From assembly GCA_026004615.1 (NCBI GenBank), contig BPJM01000005.1, positions 126,477 to 190,476 on the forward strand: a stretch of 64,000 nucleotides of DNA. The letters run 5' to 3'. Shown here one piece after another: positions 7,512-16,595 of the stretch. The notes below the pieces were generated by a model. The model made no database searches and was not told where the DNA came from. It saw only the letters and a program-made list of their open reading frames with translations. The number at the start of each line of letters is the position of its first letter. Positions within the stretch are counted from its first letter, which is position 1. The DNA is from Planctomycetota bacterium (GTDB lineage Bacteria > Planctomycetota > J058 > J103). The position numbers and the translations under genes are program-made.

Positions 7512-10016
7512 TCAGCGCTCGCCTTGCCCCCGCGCCGTGGCAGGGCGCGGCGGCTCGGGGCCGGCGGCCGGCAGCCGGATGGTGAAGATGGAGCCCTCCC
7601 CGGGCACCGACTCGACCTCGATGGTACCGCCGTGGTCGGTCACCACCCGGTGCACCAGCGCGAGCCCCAACCCGCTGCCCGGCACCCCGAGTTCGCGTGC
7701 CGCCGCGCCCCGGTAGAACCGGTCGAACAACCGGGCGCGCTCCTCCGCCGGGATGCCGACTCCGCGATCGCGCACCGCGATCGTGACTTCGCCCGGGGTT
7801 TGCGCGGTTTCCGCCGCCGTGCCGTCGGCCTGCACCACCACCTCGATCTGGCGCCGGTCGGGCGGGGAATACTTCACGGCATTGGTCACCAGGTTGCGCA
7901 CCGCCGCCTGCAGCAGCTCCTCGTCGCACCAGACCGCGGGCAGCCCTTCCTCGAGTTGCAGCTCCACCTGCGCGCCTTCGGCCTCCAGGCGCGGCTCCAG
8001 CGCGTCCAGACAGCGCTCGACCAGGGCTGCGGGCTCACAGCGCCGGAAGCTGTACTCGCGGCGCTCACCCTCCAGCCGCGCGAACTCGAGGATGTCCTGG
8101 ATGAGATTGTCCAGCCGCTCGCTCTCGCGTAGCACCGTGTCCAGGTAGCGGGCGCGCCGTTCGGCGGCGTCCGGCGGCAGCCGGCGCAGCATCTCGGCGT
8201 ACATGCGGATGGCCGCGAGCGGGGTGCGCAGCTCGTGCGAGACGTTGGCGACGAACTCGCTCTTGAGCGCGGCGAGCTCGATGCTGCGGTGCGCGGCGCG
8301 GAGCGCCCACAGCGCTCCGATCGTCATGGTCGCGACCAGCAGCACGAGCAGTCCGAGCTGCAATCCCAGCCGCAGCTCCGGTCCCCAGCCGGGGGTTGCC
8401 GCCGGCACCACGCGCAAGGTCCAGAACGGCAGCAGCGTCTCGAACGGCACCTCGACCGCGCCCGCGCCGCGCGATCGCTCGGACAACCCGCCAGCGCCAC
8501 CGCCGCTGCGCGGCTCGCCGGGGGCGAGGCCGCCGGGAGGCGTGCCACCCTGCGCCACTGCTCCGCGGCGGCGTTCGACGATCTCGAACCACGCTTGCCG
8601 CTCGCGCCCCAGCCGCTCGAGCAAGGGGGTCGCCACCTCGGCCAGCAGCCGCTCGAGGTCGATCTCGGCGCCTACCGCATACGGCAGCTGCGGCGGCGGC
8701 CCGGCTGCCACGCGCGCGCAGGCGATCAGCCGGGGTCCCGCCGCGCTCTGGCTGGTGAAGTGCGCGATACTGCCCGGGGGCGGCGGGGCGGCGCGCAGCG
8801 CTGCCACCACGTCCGGCAGCAATCGCTCCAGCTCCTGGACCCGCAGCGCCTGCGCTCGCCGCCGCCACGCCTCCGCCTCCAGCGCGACGTAGCGGGTGAG
8901 CAGCTGCGGCTCGCCGGTGGCGTGGCGGCCGCGCGGGCCGAGTTCCGCCGCGAGCAGCGCACGGACCCGCGCCACCACCGCCGCCAGCGGGCCTGCGGCG
9001 TCCGCGGCGTCCGCGACGCCCTCCTGCAACAGCTGCTCCCACAGCCCGAGCAGTTCCTCGAGCCCGGCGGCCACCCGGCCCGCTTGCAGCCGCAGCTCCG
9101 CTGCGCGCAGACGCGCGGCGACGGCCACCGGCACGCCGTCCGGGTCGCGCAGCTCCGTGGGCAGCCGCGCGAGCAGATCCAGCTGCGCCAGCGCCGCCTG
9201 GAGCTCCCCGTCGGCGGCGAGCGCCTCCGCCAGCTCCAGGCGCGCCCAGGCAGCGCCCTCAGGGTCGTCGGGGTCGTTGACGAGTTCGGCCAGCGCCATG
9301 CGCGCCGCCTCGCGTTCGCCGCGCGAGGCCAGCGCCCGGGCGCGGGCGAGTTCGGCCACGATCCGCGCGCGCGCCTGCAGGCGCCGCACCGCCTGCCCCG
9401 TCGGGGGGCCCGCTGCCTCGCGGCCGGCCGCCGTGCTCATGGCCGCGGGGGCCGGCTCCACGGGCGCTGTTGCCGGAGCGGCGGCCGCGGCGCGCAGACC
9501 GCCGCGACCGGAGGGAGGCGGGTAGAGCCGCTCCAGGCTCGGCCCGAGCACGAATGCCACGCGCAGCAGCGGTTGCTCGGCCACCGCCGCCTCCAGCTGC
9601 GCCGCCATCTGCGCCAGCCCCGGACGGTGCCCGGCCCGGGGCTCGAGCAGCTCCGCCGCCGCCGCCGCGATCGCACGCGGTCCGAGGGCCTCCAGCGCCC
9701 CGGCCGTGCGCTCGCGCGCCTCGTTCTCGACCGCCGCCGCCGCCTGCCGGCCCAGGGCCACCAGCCCCTCGCGGCGCAGCTCCGCCAGCGTTGCGCGGTC
9801 GGCCTCGATGGCGCGCAGCGTGCCGTAGACCAGCAGCGCCGCCGGCAGTCCGATGGCGAGCAAGAACACCAGGAGCAGCCTGCGCTTGAGGCGTCCGAGC
9901 TCCTCGGGGCCTGGATCCTCCTGGGGCGGGGCGGAGGCGGGCGGCTGCACGGGACCCGCTGGCGGTCCGGGATCCGCCCCCGCGCGTGCTGGCCGTGGTT
10001 CGGCTCCGGGCCTCAT
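7512..10016 (-). CDS. Membrane histidine kinase with large extracytoplasmic sensor
   Basis: 834 residues. A Pro/Ala-rich N-terminus is followed by transmembrane helix 1 (about 45-66), an extracytoplasmic region of about 480 residues, transmembrane helix 2 (about 548-572), a HisKA domain with the phospho-acceptor in VSHELRTPLAA (His near 592), and a HATPase domain with NAVKYSP, VRDRGVGIP and GSGLGLALVH. No HAMP or PAS domain is visible. The sensor region is Ala-, Leu- and Arg-rich with a helical, TPR-like stretch around residues 200-330 and no recognised ligand-binding fold. The response regulator follows directly downstream. A TAGGAT box at 10025-10030 lies 8 nt before the ATG, another leaderless-type start. 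Confidence 0.9.
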   Translation of the reverse strand: MRPGAEPRPARAGADPGPPAGPVQPPASAPPQEDPGPEELGRLKRRLLLVFLLAIGLPAALLVYGTLRAIEADRATLAELRREGLVALGRQAAAAVENEARERTAGALEALGPRAIAAAAAELLEPRAGHRPGLAQMAAQLEAAVAEQPLLRVAFVLGPSLERLYPPPSGRGGLRAAAAAPATAPVEPAPAAMSTAAGREAAGPPTGQAVRRLQARARIVAELARARALASRGEREAARMALAELVNDPDDPEGAAWARLELAEALAADGELQAALAQLDLLARLPTELRDPDGVPVAVAARLRAAELRLQAGRVAAGLEELLGLWEQLLQEGVADAADAAGPLAAVVARVRALLAAELGPRGRHATGEPQLLTRYVALEAEAWRRRAQALRVQELERLLPDVVAALRAAPPPPGSIAHFTSQSAAGPRLIACARVAAGPPPQLPYAVGAEIDLERLLAEVATPLLERLGRERQAWFEIVERRRGAVAQGGTPPGGLAPGEPRSGGGAGGLSERSRGAGAVEVPFETLLPFWTLRVVPAATPGWGPELRLGLQLGLLVLLVATMTIGALWALRAAHRSIELAALKSEFVANVSHELRTPLAAIRMYAEMLRRLPPDAAERRARYLDTVLRESERLDNLIQDILEFARLEGERREYSFRRCEPAALVERCLDALEPRLEAEGAQVELQLEEGLPAVWCDEELLQAAVRNLVTNAVKYSPPDRRQIEVVVQADGTAAETAQTPGEVTIAVRDRGVGIPAEERARLFDRFYRGAAARELGVPGSGLGLALVHRVVTDHGGTIEVESVPGEGSIFTIRLPAAGPEPPRPATARGQGER

Positions 10017-10131
10017 GCCGTTCCATCCTAGCCGCCGCGCGCGGGGGCTGCCGCCGCCGGACGCAGGCGCTCGCGTCCGGGGGCTTGGCGGCCCGGCACG
10101 GCGGGCGGGGGCTGCCAGGGCTTACCCTTCG

Positions 10132-10162
10132 GTGACACAGCACCGAGGGGCCGCGCTACGCT
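10132..10162 (+). promoter_or_regulatory. Predicted promoter of the DUF1570-type gene pair
   Basis: GTGACA at 10132-10137 and TACGCT at 10157-10162 have a long 19-nt spacer. They would give a leader of about 30 nt before GTG 10202. Confidence 0.3.
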
Positions 10163-10201
10163 GGATGGAGCGAGGGCAAGGGCTACTCGAGGGTGGGAAA
10201 C

Positions 10202-11866
10202 GTGACGGCGGGCGGCGGAAATCCCGATCGCACCCGGGGGCGCGTCCACCTCGGCACCCTGGCGCTGCTGGCGGCGGTGGTGCTGTATGCGGCCACCGCG
10301 CCGCTGGCGAGTGCCGACGTGATCTACCTCCTCAACGGGGGGCGGCTCGAGGGCCGGATCGTCGCCGAGGATGAGCGGTTCGTCCACATCGAGACAGCGG
10401 TCGGGGTGCAGCGGATCGATCGCGAGGAGATCGACCGGATCGAGCGGCTGGACGACCCCCGCGCGGAGTTCCAGCGGCGCGCCCGGGCACTGGAGCGCTT
10501 CGGCAGCGCGGAGGAGTGGTACCAGCTCGGGGTGTGGGCGGCGGAGCAGGGGTTGGCCGAGCAGGCGCGCCAGGCGTGGGAACGGGCGGTGGTGCTCGAT
10601 CCCCACCACGAGGGAGCGCGGGAGCGGCTCGGGCACGTGTTCTTCCGCGGCCGCTGGATGACGGAGGCCGAGGCCAGGCGCGCGCAGGGTTACGTCGAGC
10701 ACGAGGGGCGGTGGGTCACCCCGGCCGAGAAGGCGATGCTGCAGGCCGGCTACGTCCTGGTCGACGGGGAGTGGGTGCACCGCAACACCCTGATCGAGCG
10801 CGCGCGCCGGGCGGCACTGGAGCGCGCTCGCGAGCTGGCGCGCCGCCGGGAGGCCGAGGAGCAGGGGCGGGCGCGCCAGGAGCGGGTGGCCGGCGGGAGG
10901 CGGTCCGGCAGCGCGGGCGAGCAAGCAGGGGCGGCCGCCGGGGACGAGGCACAGCCCGAGGCCCGGCCGCTTCGCCCGCGCGGGGCCGGCGAGCCGCCCA
11001 GTCCCGAGCAGCTGGCGCGCTGGCTCGAGGCGCAGAAGCAGCAGGCGCGGCAGGCGGAGGAGATCCTCGGGCTGAAGTTCCAGGACATCGAGGAGGGACC
11101 GCTGCTCATCCACACCACGCAGCCGGTGGACAGCGAGCGGTTCCGCAGCTTCCTGCGTGACCTGGGGCGGCTGTACAAGCTGGAGACCCAGATCTACAAC
11201 CTGCCGTTCGATGCGCCGATCTGGCCGGGCAAGCTGCAGATCTACTTCTTCAAGGACAAGGCCGAGTTCGACGCGTTCGCGACCCGCATCGACGACGCGC
11301 CGGGAGCCGTGCAGTCCGGCGGCTACTTCATCCACGGCGCGGACGCCCGCGGGCAGGCGATCTTCCACATCTGCATGTACAACACGGACGTCGGCACGCT
11401 GGCGCACGAGATGTCGCACGCCTTCATGGCTCGTTTCAACTACAGCCGGAAGGTCGTCATGCCCTGGATCAACGAGGGGGTGGCGGAGTTCCTGCGCGTG
11501 TCCGTGGCAAAGGAGTTCGGGCTGGGGCGGGCGGGCGACAGCTCGCAGCTCGTCGCGGTGCGCGAGATGCTGCGCCGCAACGATCCGCGCGCGAGCCTGG
11601 CGCACATGATGGAAAAGGCGGACATCGCGGGGACCGAGGGCTGGGCCTATGCGGTGAGCTGGTCGTTGATCGACTTCATGGTCGCGGCCGACAAGAAGGC
11701 CTTCGTCCGGTTTCTCAAGGCGGTGAAGCAGAGCGACGGCAGTTTTCAGGGCGACTGGACGCCGGCCGATGCCGAGGCGCAGAAGCGAGCGATCGAGGAG
11801 GCGTTCGGTGTCTCGCTCGAGCGGTTTGAGCAGGCCTGGAGGAGCCATGTCCAGGGCAAGCGTTGA
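10202..11866 (+). CDS. Secreted peptidase MA-like protein (DUF1570 type), copy 1
   Basis: About 554 residues. A signal peptide (LALLAAVVLYAATAPLASA) leads into a small beta domain (VIYLLNGGRLEGRIV) common in planctomycetal secreted proteins, a short TPR-like helical pair (residues 100-150), a charged Arg/Glu/Gln linker and a C-terminal gluzincin-like peptidase domain. That domain has the zinc motif HEMSH near residue 403 and the downstream glutamate in WINEGVAEF. GTG 10202 has GAGGGTGGG upstream; GTG 10193 is the alternative. It overlaps the next gene by 20 nt and shares its full domain order, so the two are tandem duplicates. Substrate unknown; protease activity is inferred from the motif. 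Confidence 0.85.
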   Translation: MTAGGGNPDRTRGRVHLGTLALLAAVVLYAATAPLASADVIYLLNGGRLEGRIVAEDERFVHIETAVGVQRIDREEIDRIERLDDPRAEFQRRARALERFGSAEEWYQLGVWAAEQGLAEQARQAWERAVVLDPHHEGARERLGHVFFRGRWMTEAEARRAQGYVEHEGRWVTPAEKAMLQAGYVLVDGEWVHRNTLIERARRAALERARELARRREAEEQGRARQERVAGGRRSGSAGEQAGAAAGDEAQPEARPLRPRGAGEPPSPEQLARWLEAQKQQARQAEEILGLKFQDIEEGPLLIHTTQPVDSERFRSFLRDLGRLYKLETQIYNLPFDAPIWPGKLQIYFFKDKAEFDAFATRIDDAPGAVQSGGYFIHGADARGQAIFHICMYNTDVGTLAHEMSHAFMARFNYSRKVVMPWINEGVAEFLRVSVAKEFGLGRAGDSSQLVAVREMLRRNDPRASLAHMMEKADIAGTEGWAYAVSWSLIDFMVAADKKAFVRFLKAVKQSDGSFQGDWTPADAEAQKRAIEEAFGVSLERFEQAWRSHVQGKR

Positions 11867-13631
11867 GGGGAAGGTGGTGCGCAAAGCGGCGCGGCGGGGC
11901 CGCCGGCTGGCGCCGGTGCTGGGGATGGTGTCGCTCGGCCTGGTGCTCCTGCTGGGGGCGCTGCCCGCAGGCGCCGACGTCATCTTCCTGGAGACCGGGG
12001 GGCAGGTCCGCGGCGAGATCGTCGAGGAGACGGAGACCCAGGTCATCGTCCGCATGCGCTCGGGGATCATCCACGTGATCGATCGCGAGGAGATCCTGCG
12101 CATCGAGCGCGAGAGCGATCCGCAGGCCGAGTTCGCGCGGCGGCTGGCGGCGGTCCCGGCCGGAGATGCCGACGGCTACTACGAGCTGGGGCGGTGGGCC
12201 GAGGAGCGCGGCCTCAAGGAAGAGGCGCGGCAGGCCTGGCTCAAGGCCATCGAGATCGCACCGGACCATGCCGCGGCGCGGGCCGCGCTCGGCCACCGCA
12301 AGCACCGCGGTCGCTGGTACGACGAGGAGGGATACAAGAAGGCAGTCGAGGGGCTGGTCCGCTGGAACGGCCAGTGGGTCACGCCCCTGGAGCGCGAGTT
12401 CTACGAGCAGGGCTTCACCAAGAACGACAAGGGCGAGTGGGTACGGCGCGAGGATCTGGAGCGGCAGCGTGCCGGCGGCCCCGCCCCACCAGCTGCCGGA
12501 GCGGGCGGTGGCGAGCGCGAGCGGGCAGAGCGGCGCCGCGCGGACGACGAGGACGCGCGCCGTGCCGGGGGGAGCGGCGCCGGCTCGCGTCCTCGCCCGG
12601 GCAGCGGCGTGCTGCCGCCGCCCGCCGAGCCGGAGGAGGCCGACACCGCCTGGTACGACGACCACACCACGGTGATGAGCTGGGAGGAGGCGCTCAAGCG
12701 GCCGTACGAGACGCGCTACTACCGGATCTACACCAACATCAAGCCCGAGTACGCGCAGCGCTATGGCCGCATGCTCGATACCTACAGCATCAAGGGCTTC
12801 CAGAAGGTCTTCAACGCGAAGAAGAACCTGCCGTACGGCGTGCCCAAGGGGGACGTCTACATCTACCCCTCGCAGCAGGCGTTCATGACGGCCGAGGGCA
12901 TGGGCCCGAGCGTGGGCGGCTTCTACCAGCCCGGCGCGCGGCGCGTCGTCGCCTACCACGGCCGCTTCGGCGCGAGCGGTACCACCAAGACGGTGCTCGC
13001 CCACGAGGCCACGCACCAGTTCGAGGACTACGTGCTGCCGGGCAAGATGTGGAACGCCCCGGTCTGGATCATCGAGGGCTTCGCGGTCTTCTTCGAGTCG
13101 GCGAAGTACGACGCCGAGAACGACAAGGTGATCATCGGCCACATCCCGCGCGATCGGTTGTCCAATCTCAAGCACGGGCTGGCGACCAACACCCTGATCC
13201 CGCTGAGCGAGCTGATCCGGACGCCGCAGCCCTCGTTCACGGGGTATCACTACGCGCACGCCTGGGCGCTGGTCTACTACATGATCTACGGCGGCTCGGA
13301 GAAGAAGCGCGTGGCGTGCAACTGTGCGCCGCGCTGCAAGAATCAGCGGGAGCACAACCAGCGCATCTTCTCGAATCTGTTCTTCCTCGCGCGCACCAAG
13401 AAGATGACGCCCGAGGACACCGAGGAGCTGTTCGGGGGCAAGGAGGGCTTCGCCGCCTTCGAGGAGCAGTGGAAGCAGTGGTTGGCCGACGTGCCCTACG
13501 ATTTCGATCCGACCACCCAGGACTTCGACGACATCCGTCGCGGCGACCGCGACGGCGACGCGCCCGGCCGCGGCGGCGCTAGCGGCGAGGAGCAGCAGGG
13601 CGAGGACGCGACGCGCCCGCGAGGCAGCTAG
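11847..13631 (+). CDS. Secreted peptidase MA-like protein (DUF1570 type), copy 2
   Basis: 594 residues. It has the same plan as the upstream gene: N-terminal hydrophobic signal (VLGMVSLGLVLLLGALPAGA), beta domain (VIFLETGGQVRGEIV), TPR-like helices, a charged linker and a C-terminal peptidase domain with HEATH near residue 389 and WIIEGFAVFFE. The peptidase part differs clearly from copy 1 and has an extra Cys-containing loop (CNCAPRCKNQ), so the duplication is old. ATG 11847 lies inside the end of copy 1 with GGAGGAG just before it. A charged tail rich in Asp, Gly and Arg ends the protein. The two may work as a pair outside the cytoplasm, which is inference. Confidence 0.85.
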   Translation: MSRASVEGKVVRKAARRGRRLAPVLGMVSLGLVLLLGALPAGADVIFLETGGQVRGEIVEETETQVIVRMRSGIIHVIDREEILRIERESDPQAEFARRLAAVPAGDADGYYELGRWAEERGLKEEARQAWLKAIEIAPDHAAARAALGHRKHRGRWYDEEGYKKAVEGLVRWNGQWVTPLEREFYEQGFTKNDKGEWVRREDLERQRAGGPAPPAAGAGGGERERAERRRADDEDARRAGGSGAGSRPRPGSGVLPPPAEPEEADTAWYDDHTTVMSWEEALKRPYETRYYRIYTNIKPEYAQRYGRMLDTYSIKGFQKVFNAKKNLPYGVPKGDVYIYPSQQAFMTAEGMGPSVGGFYQPGARRVVAYHGRFGASGTTKTVLAHEATHQFEDYVLPGKMWNAPVWIIEGFAVFFESAKYDAENDKVIIGHIPRDRLSNLKHGLATNTLIPLSELIRTPQPSFTGYHYAHAWALVYYMIYGGSEKKRVACNCAPRCKNQREHNQRIFSNLFFLARTKKMTPEDTEELFGGKEGFAAFEEQWKQWLADVPYDFDPTTQDFDDIRRGDRDGDAPGRGGASGEEQQGEDATRPRGS

Positions 13632-13766
13632 CGCACCGCGGCGCGGCGGCGGCCCGGGGTTGCTCGCCCCGCCGTCCGCCAACCCGGCGGCGCCGGTACC
13701 GCGCCGCGCGTCCATCGGGTAGCATGGGGCCGCGCGAACGCACCTTCGAAGGGGTGTTGCCGGCGC

Positions 13767-16508
13767 ATGCGCTGGACCCGCAACCGGCTGCTCGAGCAGC
13801 GCCTGGCGCTCATGCGCCAGGACGCGCTGCAGCTCGAGGTCCAGGAGCTTCGGCTATCCAACGGCCTCACGGTCCTCATGCTGCCGGACCGTGCGGCACC
13901 GCTGTTCACGCTCATGCTCTGGGTGCCGGCCGGCACGCGCACCGAGCGGCCCGGGAGCACCGGCATCTCACACGCGCTCGAGCACTGCTACTCCCTGGGG
14001 AGCCGCCGCTTCGGCCCGCGCGAGATCGATCGCATGGTGCAGGCACTCGGCGGGCGCAAGAACGCCTTCACCTCGCTGGATTTCACCGCCTACTACGCGA
14101 GCCTGCCGCCTCAGGCGCTGGAGCGGATCATCGAGGCGGAGGCCGACCGGCTCGCGCACCTGAGCCTGCCGCCGGAACGGGTGCGGCGCGAGCTGGAGGT
14201 GATCCAGGAGGAGCGGCGGCTGCGGGTGGACAACGCCCCGGCGGGGCGGCTGCGCGAGCGCCTGCTGGCGCTGGCGTATCAGCGGCACCCGTACGGCTTG
14301 CCCTTGATCGGCACCGCGGAGGACCTGCAGCGACTCGACCGGGACGCCATCGCCGCCTACTACCGCACCCACTACGTGCCGGTCAACGTCGCCTTCGCGC
14401 TGGTGGGCGACTTCGAGCCCGAAGAGGCGCACGCGCTGTTCGAGATCCACATGGGCGCCATTCCGGCGGGGGCGGTACCGGCGGGCGAGCCACCCGAGGA
14501 GCCCGAGCAGCACGAGGAGCGGCGCGAGGTGATCCGCAAGGCCTCCGCTCGCCTGCCGCGTCTGGCGATGCTCTACAAGTGCCCCGGGCTCGACCACCCG
14601 GACGCCGCGGCGCTCTCGGTGCTGGAGGCGGTGCTGTTGCACGGGGACACCGGTCGCTTCGACCGGGCGCTGCGGCGCCAACAGCAGCTTGCGACCTTCG
14701 TCAGCGGGGGCTACTGGGGGCTGCGCGACCCGGGGCCCTTCGTCATCGAGGCGGAGGCGCGGCCCGGGGTGGCTCTGGAGCGGCTGGAGGCGGCGATCGA
14801 CCGTGCGATCGCCGAGGTCGTCGAGCGCGGCATCACGCCCGAGGAACTGGAGGTGGCGCGGCGGCGCATCCAGCTCGGCACCCTGGCGGGGCTGGAGTCG
14901 ACGGCAGCCCGGGCGCGCGCCATCGGCTGCTTTCAGACGATCAGCCGCCGGGGCTGGCGATACCTGCCCGAGCACCTGGCGCGGCTGGCGACGCTGGATC
15001 GGGATGAGGTGCACGCGGCTGCCGCCCGGTATCTGGTGCGCTCGCGCCGGACCGTGGTGCACCAGCAGATCGGCGCGGCGGCCGCGCTCCGGCCGGTGCA
15101 GGGCGCGGCAGCTTTTCCCGCCGCGGCCGGTCCCGGCGTGCCGCCGCCACCCGCCGCCCGCAGCCCGCGCGCCGCTGTGCCCGCGCCGTTCGGCGCTTCG
15201 GCCTGGCGCATGGTGCTGCCGAACGGGCTGGTGGTGCTGTACGAGCGCGTCGCGCAGGTGCCGACGGTCTCGCTTGCGATCGCGCTCGGCGGGGCGGCGG
15301 CCCTGGACCCGCCCGGGCGCGAGGGACTCGCCGCGCTGGTGCTCGAACTGCTGCGCACGGGAACCGAGCGGTTCCACGAGGATGAGCTGCTTCGCCGATT
15401 CGCCGCGCTGGGCAGCACCCTGCGTACCGAGCGATATCCCGACTGGGTGCAGCTGAGCATGCTGGCGCACAGCCGCGACCTCGGTTCGGCGCTGGAGCTG
15501 CTGGCCGAGGTGGTGCAGCGCCACCGGCCGCGCCCCGACAAGCTGGCGCGCGTGCGCGAAGAGCTGCTGGCGGCGCGCGAGGCCGCGCACGCCCGCCCCG
15601 CCCAGCGACTGGTGGAGGCGTTCTACCGGCTGCTGTACGGGACGCACCCCTATGGGATGCCACTCGCCGGCAGCCGCGCCGGCCTCGCCGCGATCGGCAT
15701 GGACGAAGCGTGGCGCTTCTATACCGCCGGCTACGTACCGCAGGCGGCGGTGCTGGCGATCGCCGGGGCGTTCGAGCCGGCGCGGCTGGCGGATGCCGTC
15801 CTGGAGCACTTCGGAGGCTGGCGCGCCGAGCTGCCGGCCGGGACGCCGGTCGGCGTCGAGGCGGTGCCGGCGGTCGACTGCCGGCCGTGTCCCGGGGTCG
15901 CGATCATCGACAAGCCCGATCAGACCCAGGCCCATGTCCGGGTCGGCCTGCTGGCGGTGGCGCGCAACCACCCGGACTGGGATGCGCTGGTGCTCGGCAA
16001 CCACGCGCTGGGCGGCGGCGGCGTCGCGGCCCGCCTGTCCGAGCGGGTACGAACCCAGGAGGGGCTCGCCTATTCGGCCCGCTCGCAGCTGATCGCGCGC
16101 TGCCGCACCGCGCCGTTCGTCGCCGCCGTGCAGACCCGCAACGACGCCGTGGCCCGCGTGCTGCGGCTGGTGCAAGAGGAGGTCGCGCGCGCGCGCAGCC
16201 AGCCGTTCACCGAGGCGGAGCTGGCGCGCGCGCGCAGCCAGCTCGCCACCGGCCTGCGCTTCCGGCGGGAGACCCACGCCGGCCGGGTGGCGACGCTGCT
16301 CGAAGCGGAGCTGTTCCGTCTCGGTCCGGACCACCTGGAGCGCGAGGTCGCGCACATGCGCGAACTCGCGCCCGAGCAGGTGCGCGCCGCGCTGGCGCGC
16401 CATCTCGATCCCGACCGGTTCACGACGGTGGTGGTGGCGCCGGCGGCGGCGGTCGCGGATGCACTGGCCCCGTTCGGCCCCCCGCTCAGCTACCGCGAGG
16501 AGCCCTGA
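13767..16508 (+). CDS. M16 zinc peptidase with two M16 domains
   Basis: 913 residues, the length of a double-domain M16B-like peptidase. The N-terminal half has the inverted zinc motif HALEH (about residue 71) and the downstream glutamate region (IIEAEADRL, EVIQEERRL), so it should be catalytic. The C-terminal half from about residue 470 repeats the fold but lacks HxxEH (LAALVLELLRTGTERF), as is usual for the non-catalytic half. No signal peptide is evident. Such proteins degrade peptides or process secreted precursors. ATG 13767 follows GAAGGGG. A TAGCAT box at 13720-13725 may be the -10 element. It is followed 87 nt later by the amidase gene. Confidence 0.93.
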   Translation: MRWTRNRLLEQRLALMRQDALQLEVQELRLSNGLTVLMLPDRAAPLFTLMLWVPAGTRTERPGSTGISHALEHCYSLGSRRFGPREIDRMVQALGGRKNAFTSLDFTAYYASLPPQALERIIEAEADRLAHLSLPPERVRRELEVIQEERRLRVDNAPAGRLRERLLALAYQRHPYGLPLIGTAEDLQRLDRDAIAAYYRTHYVPVNVAFALVGDFEPEEAHALFEIHMGAIPAGAVPAGEPPEEPEQHEERREVIRKASARLPRLAMLYKCPGLDHPDAAALSVLEAVLLHGDTGRFDRALRRQQQLATFVSGGYWGLRDPGPFVIEAEARPGVALERLEAAIDRAIAEVVERGITPEELEVARRRIQLGTLAGLESTAARARAIGCFQTISRRGWRYLPEHLARLATLDRDEVHAAAARYLVRSRRTVVHQQIGAAAALRPVQGAAAFPAAAGPGVPPPPAARSPRAAVPAPFGASAWRMVLPNGLVVLYERVAQVPTVSLAIALGGAAALDPPGREGLAALVLELLRTGTERFHEDELLRRFAALGSTLRTERYPDWVQLSMLAHSRDLGSALELLAEVVQRHRPRPDKLARVREELLAAREAAHARPAQRLVEAFYRLLYGTHPYGMPLAGSRAGLAAIGMDEAWRFYTAGYVPQAAVLAIAGAFEPARLADAVLEHFGGWRAELPAGTPVGVEAVPAVDCRPCPGVAIIDKPDQTQAHVRVGLLAVARNHPDWDALVLGNHALGGGGVAARLSERVRTQEGLAYSARSQLIARCRTAPFVAAVQTRNDAVARVLRLVQEEVARARSQPFTEAELARARSQLATGLRFRRETHAGRVATLLEAELFRLGPDHLEREVAHMRELAPEQVRAALARHLDPDRFTTVVVAPAAAVADALAPFGPPLSYREEP

Positions 16509-16595
16509 CCGACCTCTGCTGCACGAGCTGCACGGTTCGGGCGCTATACCCCGCAGAAGGCGAGTTCGGCAGCACGGGGCAGGAGCAGGGGCGGC

